64,000 nt of DNA, taken from contig NZ_SMAO01000006.1 in NCBI RefSeq assembly GCF_004342175.1, positions 186,001 to 250,000 of the forward strand. Reading direction: 5' to 3'. The notes below the pieces were generated by a model. The model worked only from the letters and a program-made list of their open reading frames with translations. It was not told the origin of the DNA and did no database searches. The first letter of the stretch is position 1. Each line of letters starts with the position of its first letter. Positions 1 to 11,084 of the stretch are shown here, one piece after another. Both the position numbers and the translations under genes were made by a program. The DNA comes from Thiobaca trueperi. Lineage in GTDB: Bacteria > Pseudomonadota > Gammaproteobacteria > Chromatiales > Chromatiaceae.

Positions 1-1165
1 CGTAGACCCCGAGCGGCGAGGAAAAACGCGCGGTGCGCGAGGTCGGCAGAACATGGTTCGGCCCGGCGCAGTAGTCGCCGAGCGCCTCAGCGGTATAACG
101 GCCCATGAAGACGGCCCCGGCGTGACGGATGCGCCCGACGATGGATTCGGGGTCTTCAATCGAGAGCTCCAGATGCTCGGGCGCGATGCTGTTGGCAACC
201 GCGATGGCGTCATCCAGATTGCGCGCCAGGATGAGTGCGCCGCGCCTGTTGAGTGCGGAGGAGATGATGGGCGCACGCTCCATGGTTGGCAGCAGTTTGT
301 CGATGCTGGCCGCGACCTGATTGAGAAAATCGCCATCCCAACTCACCAGAATCGACTGGGCGTCCTCGTCGTGTTCGGCCTGCGAGAAGAGATCCATCGC
401 GATCCAGTCGGGGTCGGTCGCCCCATCGCAGATCACCAGGATTTCGGACGGGCCGGCGACCATGTCGATGCCGACCTGACCGAAGACGGCGCGCTTGGCG
501 GTCGCCACATAGATGTTGCCGGGACCGACGATCTTGTCCACGCCGGGGATGGTCGCGGTGCCATAGGCCAGCGCCGCGACCGCCTGTGCCCCGCCGATGG
601 CGAAGGCGCGATCCACCCCGGCGATATGCGCGGCGGCCAACACCAGATCGTTGAGTTCGCCGTCCGGGGTCGGCACCACCATGATGAGCTCGCCCACCCC
701 CGCGACCTTGGCCGGGATGGCGTTCATCAGCACCGACGAGGGATAGGCCGCCTTACCGCCGGGGACATAGAGCCCGGCGCGATCAAGCGGCGTCACCTGC
801 TGACCGAGCAGGGTGCCGTCCGGCTCGCGGTAGCTCCAGCTTGCGAGCTTCTGATGTTCGGCATAGGCGCGGATGCGTGCTGACGCCTGTTCCAGCGCCT
901 CGCGCTGCGCGGTGTGAATGGACTGCCACGCCTCCTCCAGTCGTGCGCGCGGGATCTCCAGCGCGGCCGGCGAGACGGGCGTCCAGCGGTCGAAGCGAGT
1001 GGTGTAATCCAGCAGGGCAGCATCGCCACGGGCGCGTACCGAGCGGATGATCTCGGCGACGATCTGTCCGACCCGATCATCGGAAACCGACTCCCAGGCA
1101 AGAAGCGCGTCGAGCCGTGTGCGGAAATCGGCGTCAGCGGTGGATAGACGTTGGATGTCGGTCAC
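1..1165 (-). CDS. hisD: Histidinol dehydrogenase, 3' end cut by window edge
   Basis: Catalyses the last two oxidations of histidine synthesis, L-histidinol to L-histidine with NAD, in the cytoplasm. The visible frame has about 388 residues and runs off the left edge, so roughly the last 45 residues of a typical 430-residue HisD are missing. Family motifs visible include [25 protein letters not shown] and the metal/catalytic segment [11 protein letters not shown]. The start is GTG at 1165, preceded by AGGAGTGA at good spacing; no ATG lies nearby. It follows hisG on the same strand by 59 bases and is probably co-transcribed with murA-hisG. Confidence 0.93.
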   Translation of the reverse strand, partial: MTDIQRLSTADADFRTRLDALLAWESVSDDRVGQIVAEIIRSVRARGDAALLDYTTRFDRWTPVSPAALEIPRARLEEAWQSIHTAQREALEQASARIRAYAEHQKLASWSYREPDGTLLGQQVTPLDRAGLYVPGGKAAYPSSVLMNAIPAKVAGVGELIMVVPTPDGELNDLVLAAAHIAGVDRAFAIGGAQAVAALAYGTATIPGVDKIVGPGNIYVATAKRAVFGQVGIDMVAGPSEILVICDGATDPDWIAMDLFSQAEHDEDAQSILVSWDGDFLNQVAASIDKLLPTMERAPIISSALNRRGALILARNLDDAIAVANSIAPEHLELSIEDPESIVGRIRHAGAVFMGRYTAEALGDYCAGPNHVLPTSRTARFSSPLGVY

Positions 1166-1224
1166 GACTGATTTCACTCCTATGGGATGGGACGCTTGAT
1201 CACAAAGTTCAGGGTGGTCCCTGT

Positions 1225-3297
<2,073 letters not shown>

Positions 3298-3309
<12 letters not shown>

Positions 3310-3651
3310 ATTGACAGTCTGTCGGTCGGGGTCGGGGACGACCGGCAGCAGATCCTGAAGATTGGAGAAGGCGGCGATCCGGTGCAGCGAGTCCGGCAGA
3401 TGGAGATAAACGAGACGGATGTCGCGCGACTCGGCCATCTCCATCCATTCGAGCAGGAGCGCGAGCCCCGCGCTGTTGGCGAACTCGACCGCAGCCAGAT
3501 CGATTTCCAGATGCGCGAGCGAACGCAGCGCCGGATTTCGGAACAGCTTTTCAGCCTCGGCGACCAGACCGGGCACGGTCGTGAAATCCAGCGCGCCAGC
3601 GAGACGCCAGCGACCGGCATCCGTCTGGAGCGTCACCGCCTGCCGGCTCAC
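3298..3651 (-). CDS. mlaB: MlaB, STAS-domain subunit of the Mla ABC transporter
   Basis: Small cytoplasmic STAS protein of 117 residues which in E. coli binds the MlaF ATPase and is needed for assembly and activity of the MlaFEDB phospholipid transporter. The STAS core is visible as LEIDLAAVEFANSAGLALLLEW, with the Ser/Ala loop before the conserved helix. Its start overlaps the mlaC stop (ATGA), so it is the last gene of mlaFEDCB. Its stop codon and final residues lie in a palindromic repeat, so the natural C-terminus may have been replaced by repeat sequence. Confidence 0.88.
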
Positions 3652-4268
3652 TCCTGACCCTTTGTGTTCATGTCGGTCAGCTTCGCGATCAGCGCATCGA
3701 GTCCGCTCTGACGGATCTCGTTGGCAAAACTGGTGCGATAGTTGCCGACCAGACTGGCGTTGTTGATGACGACATCATAGACCCGCCAACTGCCGCTGCT
3801 GTTGTGCATCCGGTAATCGACCGGGATGGGCGCCGCGCCTGATTCGCGCACCTCGGTCGAGACCGTCACGGTGCCGGGTCGGCTGCCGGGCTTGGACGGC
3901 AGATAGCGGATCTCCTGCCCGGAATAGCTCAGCAGCGAGCGCGCATAGGTGCGGATCAGCACCTGCTTGAAGCCGTTGACCAGTTGGCGCTGCTGCTCGG
4001 GCGATGCCTGCCGCCAGGATTGACCCAGGGCACCCTGAGTGATGCGCTCGAAGTCGAAATGCGGGGCGACGGTCGTTTCGACCATGCCGTAGATCAGGGA
4101 TGGATTGCGGTCCACCTCGGCGCGCCGCGCCTTCAGCGTAGTCAGCATCTGTTCCGCCGTGCGCTGCACCAGCGCGGTCGCCTCGTCCTGAGCGGCCAGC
4201 AGACTGCCGCTCCAGGACAGTGGCAGGAGAACCAGTAACAACAGAAAAAAATTGCGTCGCTCAAGCAT
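3648..4268 (-). CDS. mlaC: MlaC, periplasmic phospholipid-binding shuttle
   Basis: Periplasmic carrier that moves phospholipid between the outer-membrane MlaA-porin complex and the inner-membrane MlaFEDB complex. The 206-residue protein starts with a signal peptide (MLERRNFFLLLLVLLP, cleavage likely after LLAAQ) and has MlaC family segments such as FERITQGALGQSWRQA and QLVNGFKQVLIRTYA. A block of four palindromic repeats separates it from mlaD, which is unusual for a tightly packed operon; the first repeat abuts the start codon. Confidence 0.92.
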   Translation of the reverse strand: MLERRNFFLLLLVLLPLSWSGSLLAAQDEATALVQRTAEQMLTTLKARRAEVDRNPSLIYGMVETTVAPHFDFERITQGALGQSWRQASPEQQRQLVNGFKQVLIRTYARSLLSYSGQEIRYLPSKPGSRPGTVTVSTEVRESGAAPIPVDYRMHNSSGSWRVYDVVINNASLVGNYRTSFANEIRQSGLDALIAKLTDMNTKGQE

Positions 4269-4668
4269 TGAACTGCGTCCAGTTGGGATAGGGGTGTTTG
4301 TGAGGTGGTTTGACTGCGTCAGCCATCAACCAGCACTGCGGCTGACGCAGTTCAAGTCGTTCATTAAACCGCGTCCAGCGCGATAGGCGTAATTTTCAGT
4401 TTGTGTTTGGCTTTGGAGATGTCATCGACTTCAGTGGAGACGCGGTTTAAAATTTTACATTTTTTAATACTTTAAACCGCGCCCGCTCGAACGGTCGTCG
4501 ATTCTGCCAAGGCCGACTCAATCCTCAAATATCACATGCCGCACCAGGCGCGGTTTAATGATGTTTAAATTTTTTAACATCTTAAATCGCGCCAGCTCCG
4601 GCAGTCGTCATTGCTGCCAAGGTTTGTTCAAGCCACAAACATCGCATCGCGCAATGGGCGCGATTTAA
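4268..4668. repeat. Four tandem family A palindromes inside the mla operon
   Basis: The 400 bases between mlaC and mlaD hold four roughly 87-bp palindromic units and no gene: 4268-4355 (diverged, TTGAACTGCGTCC ends), 4364-4450, 4471-4558 and 4582-4668. Each starts near TTAAACCGCG(C/T)CC and ends with the complement. Units three and four share interior sequence (GTCGTC, CTGCCAAGG, then CACATGCCGCACC or CATCGCATCGCGC). The last unit ends in the TAA stop codon of mlaD. Further copies lie at 14892-14924 (half), 40277-40361, 40369-40454 and 50987-51073. Confidence 0.88.
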
Positions 4669-5132
4669 CCGCTCTCGCCAGCTTTTTTGAACAGGAACTG
4701 CCCAATCATCTGTTCGAGAACCAGTGCCGATTGGGTGTGGACGATCTCGTCTCCGTCGCGCAGATAATCCTGACTCCCGCCCGGCTCCAGGCCGATGTAC
4801 TGCTCGCCGAGCAGGCCGGAGGTGAAGACATTGGCGAAGGTGTCTTCGGGCAGGGTGTCGATGCCGGCATCGATGCGCAGCGTGACCACCGCCTCGTAGG
4901 TCGTTTTGTCAAACGACAGGCTTTCGACCCGTCCGACACGCACCCCGGCGACGGTCACTGGTGCCCGTACCTTGATACTGCCCACATTCGCAAACCGTGC
5001 GGTGAGCCGATAACCTTCGGCGGTCGAATCCAGGCTCAGATTGCTGATCTGCATGGCCAGAAAAAAGAGTGCGAGGAAGCCCAGCGCCATGAAGGCGCCG
5101 ACCGTGACCTCAATCGTATGCCGCGTTGCCAT
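4665..5132 (-). CDS. mlaD: MlaD, membrane-anchored MCE-domain lipid-binding subunit
   Basis: MCE protein that forms the periplasmic hexameric ring of the Mla transporter. The 155-residue protein has one N-terminal membrane helix (ALGFLALFFLAMQ, residues about 16-28) and a single MCE domain (RLTARFANVGSIKVRAPVTV to about residue 125) ending in a short hydrophobic tail. Length is close to E. coli MlaD (183) but shorter at the C-terminus. The stop codon TAA is the first triplet of a family A repeat, so the tail may have been shortened by insertion of that repeat. Confidence 0.92.
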   Translation of the reverse strand: MATRHTIEVTVGAFMALGFLALFFLAMQISNLSLDSTAEGYRLTARFANVGSIKVRAPVTVAGVRVGRVESLSFDKTTYEAVVTLRIDAGIDTLPEDTFANVFTSGLLGEQYIGLEPGGSQDYLRDGDEIVHTQSALVLEQMIGQFLFKKAGESG

Positions 5133-5136
5133 GCCG

Positions 5137-5916
5137 TCAACCTCCGAACATCAGTGCCGTCAAAACGAAATCCACGCCCAGGACCACCAGCGCGGCATGG
5201 ACCACCGAGCGCGTGGTGGAGCGGCTCACGCCTTCCGAGGTGGGGACCGTGTCGTAGCCCTCGAAGAGCGCGATCCAGGTCACGATGACGCCGAAGACCA
5301 GGCTCTTGACGATGCCATCCATCACATCATCGAAATCGACCTTCGCCTGCATCTGGCTCCAGAAGGCGCCCTCATCGACCCCCAGCAGACCCACGCCGAC
5401 GAAATAACCGCCCAGCACGCCGACCGCGCTGAAGATGGCCGCCAGCAGCGGCATGGCGATCACGCCGCCGTAAAAGCGCGGGGTGAGGATGCGCCGCACC
5501 GGATCGACCGCCATCATTTCCAGCCCCGACAACTGCTCGGTGGCCTTCATCAGACCGATCTCGGCGGTCAGGGCCGAGCCCGCACGTCCGGCGACCAGCA
5601 GCGCGGTGACGACCGGCCCCAGCTCGCGCACCAGCGAGGTGGCGACCATGACGCCCAGACTCTGCGCCGCGCCGAATTGGGCCAGCACATAGTAGCCCTG
5701 GAGTCCGAGCACCATGCCGACGAAAAGCCCCGAGACGCCGACGATCAGCAGCGAAAGCACGCCGATATTGAAGATCTGCGCCGTCAGCAGACGCGGTCGG
5801 CGCAGGATCTCGCCGACGCCGAGGACGATGGCGAACAGCAGCAGATGCGCCCGGCCCAGACGCTCCAGCGCGCCCAGTCCGCCGCGTCCGAGACGCGCCA
5901 GGGATTCCAGCCGCAT
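5137..5916 (-). CDS. mlaE: MlaE, permease of the Mla transporter
   Basis: Inner-membrane permease of 259 residues. Several hydrophobic helices are visible (for example [15 protein letters not shown] and [20 protein letters not shown]), with the family segment [22 protein letters not shown] and conserved MDPVRRIL-like AVDPVRRIL. It sits between mlaF and mlaD; its start overlaps the mlaF stop by one base, so coupled translation is likely. Confidence 0.94.
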   Translation of the reverse strand: MRLESLARLGRGGLGALERLGRAHLLLFAIVLGVGEILRRPRLLTAQIFNIGVLSLLIVGVSGLFVGMVLGLQGYYVLAQFGAAQSLGVMVATSLVRELGPVVTALLVAGRAGSALTAEIGLMKATEQLSGLEMMAVDPVRRILTPRFYGGVIAMPLLAAIFSAVGVLGGYFVGVGLLGVDEGAFWSQMQAKVDFDDVMDGIVKSLVFGVIVTWIALFEGYDTVPTSEGVSRSTTRSVVHAALVVLGVDFVLTALMFGG

Positions 5917-6824
5917 CAGCGTCCTCCCCGCGTGCGCAGATCGTCCGCCAGATCGGGCGCCGGGTAATGAAAGTGCATCGGGCCATCCGGCAGACCGTCC
6001 ATGAACTGGCGCACCTCTTCGGATGGATCGGCGGCGAGTTCGGCGGGCGTGCCGTGGGCGATGACCCGCCCTTCCGAGATCACATAGAGATCATCGGCGA
6101 TGCTCGCCGTCTCGCGCACGTCATGCGAGACCAGAACGCTGGTCAGACCGGCGGCGTCGTTGAGCTGACGGATGAGCGAGACCAGCATCCCCATCGAAAT
6201 GGGATCCTGGCCCGCGAAGGGTTCGTCATAGAGGATCATCATGGGATCCAGCGCAATCGCCCGCGCCAGTGCCACCCGCCGCGCCATGCCGCCCGAGAGT
6301 TCGTTGGGCATCAGGTCGCGCGCACCGCGCAGACCCACGGCCTCCAGCTTGAGCAGCACCAGTTTGCGCAGCAGCGAGGGACGCAGATCGGTATGTTCGC
6401 GCAGCGGATAGGCGACATTCTCGAAGACCGTGAGATCGGTCAGCAGCGCGCCGCTCTGAAAGAGCATTCCCATGCGTCGGCGCAGTCGAAAGAGTCCGCT
6501 CTTGTCGAGCCGATGCACGTCCTCGCCATCGACCTCGATCCGCCCGGCATCCGGGCGCAACTGACCCGTGATGAGCTTCAGCAGGGTTGTTTTACCGGTG
6601 CCGCTTGGTCCCATCACGGCGGTCACGCTGCCGCGCCGGATATCCAGATCCAGATCGTCGAAGATCACCCGCGAACCGCGCCGGAAGCTCAGACCCCGGA
6701 TCCGCACCAGCACCTCAGGTTCGTTTGCGACAGACGCAACCGAGCCATCGACCGCCTGGGCCGCTGGCGAGGAAGGATCAACGAGGGGTTCTGATGGCAG
6801 TGGATTGCCAGCGTCGCGAACCAT
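5916..6824 (-). CDS. mlaF: MlaF, ATPase of the Mla transporter
   Basis: Cytoplasmic ABC ATPase that powers phospholipid transport by MlaFEDB. The 302-residue protein has Walker [10 protein letters not shown], signature [14 protein letters not shown], and Walker [13 protein letters not shown]. About 40 residues of low-complexity sequence precede the ABC domain, so a start further downstream is possible, although the codons up to 6824 are open. It is the first gene of mlaFEDCB; the promoter should lie in 6825-6960. Confidence 0.93.
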   Translation of the reverse strand: MVRDAGNPLPSEPLVDPSSPAAQAVDGSVASVANEPEVLVRIRGLSFRRGSRVIFDDLDLDIRRGSVTAVMGPSGTGKTTLLKLITGQLRPDAGRIEVDGEDVHRLDKSGLFRLRRRMGMLFQSGALLTDLTVFENVAYPLREHTDLRPSLLRKLVLLKLEAVGLRGARDLMPNELSGGMARRVALARAIALDPMMILYDEPFAGQDPISMGMLVSLIRQLNDAAGLTSVLVSHDVRETASIADDLYVISEGRVIAHGTPAELAADPSEEVRQFMDGLPDGPMHFHYPAPDLADDLRTRGGR

Positions 6825-6963
6825 TTAGGGCTGTTCCTGACGTTTCGCCCGGCCACGTCGCAGCGTCGCCATCAGGCTGAAGGGAAGCGCGCCATTCTCG
6901 CGAGCGGGGAGTGGAACGTCAAGTGAACTCAGCCAGAGGATGACCAAATGAACCGGATGGCTG

Positions 6964-7089
6964 GTGCAGCAGTGCAGATGCTCCGAGACCGTTCGTTGAT
7001 CGTTGTCGTTGTCGGCTTGCGAAACTTCGATTACGACAACGGCAACGACAACGATCAGAAACGGCCTCGGGATTTCCAAGGTGCTGCAC
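6964..7089. repeat. Palindromic repeat, family B copy 1
   Basis: About 126 bp filling the space between mlaF and the antiporter gene. Outer arms are GTGCAGCAGTGCAGATG and GGTGCTGCAC; next come GAGACCGTT and AACGGCCTC; the centre is CGTTGTCGTTGTCG facing CGACAACGGCAACGACAACG. Related copies lie at about 8579-8661, 40913-41044, 43337-43457 and 50398-50444. All are intergenic. Confidence 0.85.
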
Positions 7090-7097
7090 TGGGGCGC

Positions 7098-8408
7098 TCA
7101 GGATTCAGGCTTCGCGTCTGCAATTTGATCCGGGATGCGACCGGCAAAATCGGCGTGATCGAATTCCAGATCGGCCCGGCGCCCGGTCGCGCGGATGACC
7201 GGACCCAGGCTCAGACCCTGCACCAGAATCGAGAAGACCACCACAATGTAGGTCACTGAGACCAGCACATCGCGGACCTCGCCATGCGGCAAGGCCAGGG
7301 CCATGGCCACCGAGATCCCGCCGCGCAATCCGCCCCAGGTGAGGATCGCGACGACCCCGGGCGCGTAATGGCGAAACCGGGTCAGCGCCGCGATTGGCAG
7401 CCCGGTGCTGATCGCCCGCGCCGCCAGCACCAGCGGGATCGCCAGCAGGCCGGCGGTGAAGATCCCGACAGTCATCGTCAGAATCATCACTTCGAGCCCG
7501 ATCAGCACGAACAGCACCGCATTCAGGATCTCGTCGATCAGCTCCCAAAAGCTGTCCAGATAGCGCAGGGTCTCGTCCGAGATGATATGGTCGCGCGCCA
7601 GATTACCGATCAACAGACCGGCGACGACCACGGTGATCGGCGCGGAGACATGCCAGTGTTCCGCAACCGCGTAGGCGCCGCTCGCCACCGCCAGGGTGAT
7701 CAGCACCTCGACCTGATAATGATCGATGCTGCGCATCATCAGATAGGCGAGGCCGCCGCTGAACAGGCCCAGCGCCAGACCGCCGACGGCCTCCTGCAGG
7801 AAGATGGTCAGGAACAGACCGGGATGCATCGCCTTGTCGCCGATGGCGATATCCAGCAGCACCAGGAACAGCACGACGGCCACGCCGTCGTTGAACAGCG
7901 ACTCACCGGTGATTTTGGTTTCCAGGCTCTTCGGCGCCTGGGCCTGTTTGAGAATACTGAGCACCGCAATCGGGTCCGTCGGCGAGATCAGCGCGCCGAA
8001 CAGCAGACAGTAGATCAGCGGGACATCGAGCCCGATGAAGAAAAAAATCAGCCAGGCGCCAGCCGCGACGATGAGGGTCGAGATCAGCACACCCGCGCTT
8101 GCCAGCAGCGCGATGACCCACTTATGGCGGGCCAGATCGGAAAGTCTGACGTGCAGCGCACCGGCAAAGAGCAGAAAGCTCAACATGCCGTGCAATAAGG
8201 TCTCATCGAACTCGATGCTGGCGAGCATCCGTTTGGCGTCCTGCTCCAGCCACTCGGTGCCGGGGATCGGCAGCAGCAGCGCCAGCGACATCAGGAGCGC
8301 GATCAGCATCAGGCCGATCACCGTGGGCAGTTTCAGGAAGCGATGGTTGAACCAACTGAAAAGGGCGGACAGCGTGATCAGGGCGGCGACGATATCGAAG
8401 ATTCTCAT
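7098..8408 (-). CDS. CPA1-type Na+(K+)/H+ antiporter
   Basis: Integral membrane antiporter of the CPA1/NhaP family, probably exchanging Na+ or K+ for protons. The protein (436 residues from the chosen start) is almost wholly hydrophobic with about 12 helices and has the family motifs ISPTDPIAVLS and GESLFNDGVAVVLF, with the conserved acidic residues needed for ion binding. I chose ATG at 8408 because GGAG lies ten bases before it and the first helix begins at once; an upstream ATG at 8438 or a longer frame to 8510 is possible. Monocistronic between two family B repeats. Confidence 0.88.
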   Translation of the reverse strand: MRIFDIVAALITLSALFSWFNHRFLKLPTVIGLMLIALLMSLALLLPIPGTEWLEQDAKRMLASIEFDETLLHGMLSFLLFAGALHVRLSDLARHKWVIALLASAGVLISTLIVAAGAWLIFFFIGLDVPLIYCLLFGALISPTDPIAVLSILKQAQAPKSLETKITGESLFNDGVAVVLFLVLLDIAIGDKAMHPGLFLTIFLQEAVGGLALGLFSGGLAYLMMRSIDHYQVEVLITLAVASGAYAVAEHWHVSAPITVVVAGLLIGNLARDHIISDETLRYLDSFWELIDEILNAVLFVLIGLEVMILTMTVGIFTAGLLAIPLVLAARAISTGLPIAALTRFRHYAPGVVAILTWGGLRGGISVAMALALPHGEVRDVLVSVTYIVVVFSILVQGLSLGPVIRATGRRADLEFDHADFAGRIPDQIADAKPES

Positions 8409-8792
<384 letters not shown>

Positions 8793-9056
8793 ATGGAAAC
8801 CACCAAACTCTCCAGCAAAGGCCAGGTGATCATACCCAAGGCGTTTCGAAGCACTCATCACTGGGAGCCTGGTCTTGAGCTCATGGTCATTGATACCGGT
8901 GAGGGTCTCCTGCTGAAACCGAAAGCCCCGTTTCCCCCTGCCGAACTTGCAGACGTTTTCGGCATGTTCAGCGGCAAGGTTGCCCCAAAGACCGACGAGG
9001 AGATCAGGGCGGCCCTGACCAGAGATATTCGGGAGCAGTGGCGTGATCGCAATTGA
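8793..9056 (+). CDS. AbrB/MazE-type antitoxin
   Basis: Antitoxin of 87 residues with an N-terminal SpoVT/AbrB swapped-hairpin DNA-binding domain, TKLSSKGQVIIPKAFR and a central GLELMVIDTGEGLLLKPK strand pair. The C-terminal half (AELADVFGMFSGKVAPKTDEE) is the usual toxin-binding tail of VapB-like partners of PIN toxins. Its last 14 bases overlap the downstream toxin start, typical of such pairs. These antitoxins usually repress their own promoter together with the toxin. Confidence 0.85.
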   Translation: METTKLSSKGQVIIPKAFRSTHHWEPGLELMVIDTGEGLLLKPKAPFPPAELADVFGMFSGKVAPKTDEEIRAALTRDIREQWRDRN

Positions 9057-9432
9057 TACCAATGTATTGGTGCGGCTGCTCGTGAGTGACAACCATGCAC
9101 AGAGCAAGGCCAGCCACATGCTCTTTGCTGCCGAGGACATCTTTATCCCTGACACAGTGCTTCTTGAGACCGAATGGGTGCTGCGAGCCGCCTTCGAGCT
9201 GAGTCCGGCAGATATTTGTACGGCCTTGCGGCGAGTATGCGGCCTATCCAATGTAACGGTCAGTGACGGTCAACGTGTTGCCCAGGTCATTGACTGGCAT
9301 GAAATGGGTTTTGACTTTGCTGATGCTTTCCATCTTGCGCTTGGTAAAGAAAAGAACTCGCTCAAGACATTTGACGTCGACTTCATCAAGAAAGCAAAAA
9401 AGTATACCGATCTGCGAGTGGAGCAGCCCTGA
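9043..9432 (+). CDS. vapC: PIN-domain toxin (VapC family)
   Basis: Predicted Mg-dependent ribonuclease toxin of 129 residues. The PIN acidic residues are visible: D5 in MIAIDTNVLVRLL, the Glu in LLETEWVL, and the Asp residues in GFDFADAFHLALG. GTG start at 9043 inside the end of the antitoxin gene. The pair is on the plus strand next to an integron-like island, and toxin-antitoxin pairs are common integron cassettes. Confidence 0.87.
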   Translation: MIAIDTNVLVRLLVSDNHAQSKASHMLFAAEDIFIPDTVLLETEWVLRAAFELSPADICTALRRVCGLSNVTVSDGQRVAQVIDWHEMGFDFADAFHLALGKEKNSLKTFDVDFIKKAKKYTDLRVEQP

Positions 9433-9437
9433 CGTCA

Positions 9438-9522
9438 GGCTAACCCGGCGCATACTGCGCCTTATATCCGCTTCAAAGACCACGCTCTAGCTCGGCGGCG
9501 CAGTATGCGCTCGGGTTTAGCC
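9438..9522. repeat. attC-like inverted repeat
   Basis: Arms GGCTAACCCGGCGCATACTG(CGCC) at 9438-9461 and its near-perfect complement at 9497-9522, which carries unpaired extra bases. Read on the minus strand the site begins TAACAAATGGC just outside the arm, like the R'' end of integron attC sites; the expected GTTRRRY end is not cleanly matched. It lies directly downstream of the AT-rich gene at 9569-10609, where an attC of that cassette would be. It could instead be a plain terminator shared by the convergent genes. Confidence 0.45.
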
Positions 9523-9568
9523 ATTTGTTATGGTCGTAGGTTGGGATGAGCGAGAGCGAATCCCAACA

Positions 9569-10609
9569 TCACACCTGAGAATTGTTGTGGTTATTAAATT
9601 CGCACCAATCTATACTGGCCAATCGGAAATGTTCTCTTATCAAATTAAAGTATATAAACAGAAAAGCCGAAAAATCATATAATTTCAGTATATTTGACTG
9701 CCTTTGTTGCAGGATTTGTAACGTATATATCTCCATCGCAAAAAGTAAAAAAATGCCAGAATTTTTATTTTCTATTGCAAGCCCATCGTTAGTTAGCACC
9801 ACAGAGAACCTAAGTACGTTATATTCAATACCAGTTGTTTTTTTTATGTATGCTGATAAGTGGTGTAAGATATCTTTGATCCTTCTTTCTGCGCGCTCAA
9901 TGTCTTTCATTGCGCCAATAATCACCATCTCGTTATCTGCGTCAGTGTTTGCCATCGTCAGAGACCCTGGAAGAAAAAATACGACCCCATCTTCTGGAGA
10001 GAATGGAATATTGATGCCATGCTTGATCATTTTTGTGAATTCTGTATCGGTTATATCTCTGCAAGACACCCCCATTCTTTTTATTCTGTAAGGCTCTAGA
10101 AGGTGAGGCCAGTTTTTGTGTATTATATTAAGTAGCTTCCTGTTTAAAAAGCCAGTCTCGATATCGTGCGAAAGAATGTCTACTAAATAAGCGCGATCTT
10201 TATCAAATTTCGCGAAAAGGATGCTTTTTGTTCCTTTAATTAAGCCTTTTCTTTTTCCTTTGTTTTCCACTTTATCTCCAAGGTGAAGATGATGAAGCCC
10301 GAACACAGTGAGCGTTAAGTCCGTATGATTGAGCTCGCCCTGTCTGTTGCTAAGGTATATATTTACATCTTGGCCGCGTGCTATCCTGTAAATGATATTT
10401 TGTATTACATCCCTTTTTTCATATTTAAATAGGTTGTGCTCATGCAATTCATTTGATATAAATACTTCTCTTTTGTCAGTAGATATGCTCTTCTTCTTGG
10501 CATTTAAAAACTGCCTAAGAAGTGTGCGGCAGTCATTTGAGCTGCTATTAAGTATGCATTTCAATTCATTAATCAGGGTTGTTTCGAGATCACAAATAAC
10601 AATAGCCAT
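9569..10609 (-). CDS. AT-rich gene of unknown function
   Basis: A 346-residue protein I do not recognise. It is far more AT-rich than its neighbours and rich in Lys, Asn and Ile, which indicates recent transfer. The middle holds a segment around FGLHHLHLGDK, then ILFAKFDKDRAYLVDILSHD and LLNIIHKNWPHLL, which looks like the core of a globular domain; the C-terminal 60 residues are hydrophobic (FLLFAMEIYTLQIL, FSAFLFIYFNLI) and may be membrane associated. No signal peptide. It points away from the integrase relic at 10820, as an integron cassette gene would. No clear ribosome binding site. Confidence 0.65.
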   Translation of the reverse strand: MAIVICDLETTLINELKCILNSSSNDCRTLLRQFLNAKKKSISTDKREVFISNELHEHNLFKYEKRDVIQNIIYRIARGQDVNIYLSNRQGELNHTDLTLTVFGLHHLHLGDKVENKGKRKGLIKGTKSILFAKFDKDRAYLVDILSHDIETGFLNRKLLNIIHKNWPHLLEPYRIKRMGVSCRDITDTEFTKMIKHGINIPFSPEDGVVFFLPGSLTMANTDADNEMVIIGAMKDIERAERRIKDILHHLSAYIKKTTGIEYNVLRFSVVLTNDGLAIENKNSGIFLLFAMEIYTLQILQQRQSNILKLYDFSAFLFIYFNLIREHFRLASIDWCEFNNHNNSQV

Positions 10610-10819
10610 GATGCAAGAGATATAGCGTTAATGCCTAGCTACAATTCGACCTCAAAAATGACGCCGAATCCTGCTTGTTTGCACCTCAAATGTGAGGTAT
10701 GAGTTTTTTACCACTCCTGGTGCGCACTGTAAATTTTATTTTTGGCTTTTTTGTCAATGATTTACGTTCATGTTCCCAGTTTGGCTTCCATTTTAGACGG
10801 CGTTTCGGTTTCCGAATAA

Positions 10820-11065
10820 AAGCCTCATTTACTCGATCAGGTGCGTGACCGGCTGCGGGTGAAGCACTATTTCTTGCGGACTAAACAGGCGTCTGTCGAT
10901 TGGATCAATCGCTTCATTCTGTTTCACGCCAAACGCCATCCGGCAGGCATGGGTGCGCCAGAGATTGAAGTCATTCTGACGCATCCGGCGGTTGATCAAA
11001 AGGTGTCTGCTGCGATATAGAATCATGTGCTCAATCGCGGCGTCCGCAGTCCGCTGGATGTCTAA
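10820..11065 (+). pseudogene. Relic of an integron-type tyrosine integrase
   Basis: One frame reads an integrase N-terminal SAM-like domain (LLDQVRDRLRVKHYFLRTKQ, then VDWINRFILFHAKRHPAGMG, PEIEVILTHPAVDQKVSAA), then a stop TAG at 11018-11020, and directly the C-terminal end of the family (NHVLNRGVRSPLDV) before TAA at 11063. The catalytic core between is deleted and no start codon is present. From knowledge of IntI-like integrases the KHYS-RTEQAYV-WI-RFI-FH-KRHP motif and the terminal LNRGGRGVRSPLD motif are diagnostic. The rest of 10610-11084 holds no gene. Confidence 0.8.
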
Positions 11066-11084
11066 ACTCTCAGGTTCTTGAGTC

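Noticed and set aside
4268-4668. Small protein genes in the mlaC-mlaD gap
   Set aside because: The whole stretch is accounted for by palindromic repeats and no frame has a start with a binding site.
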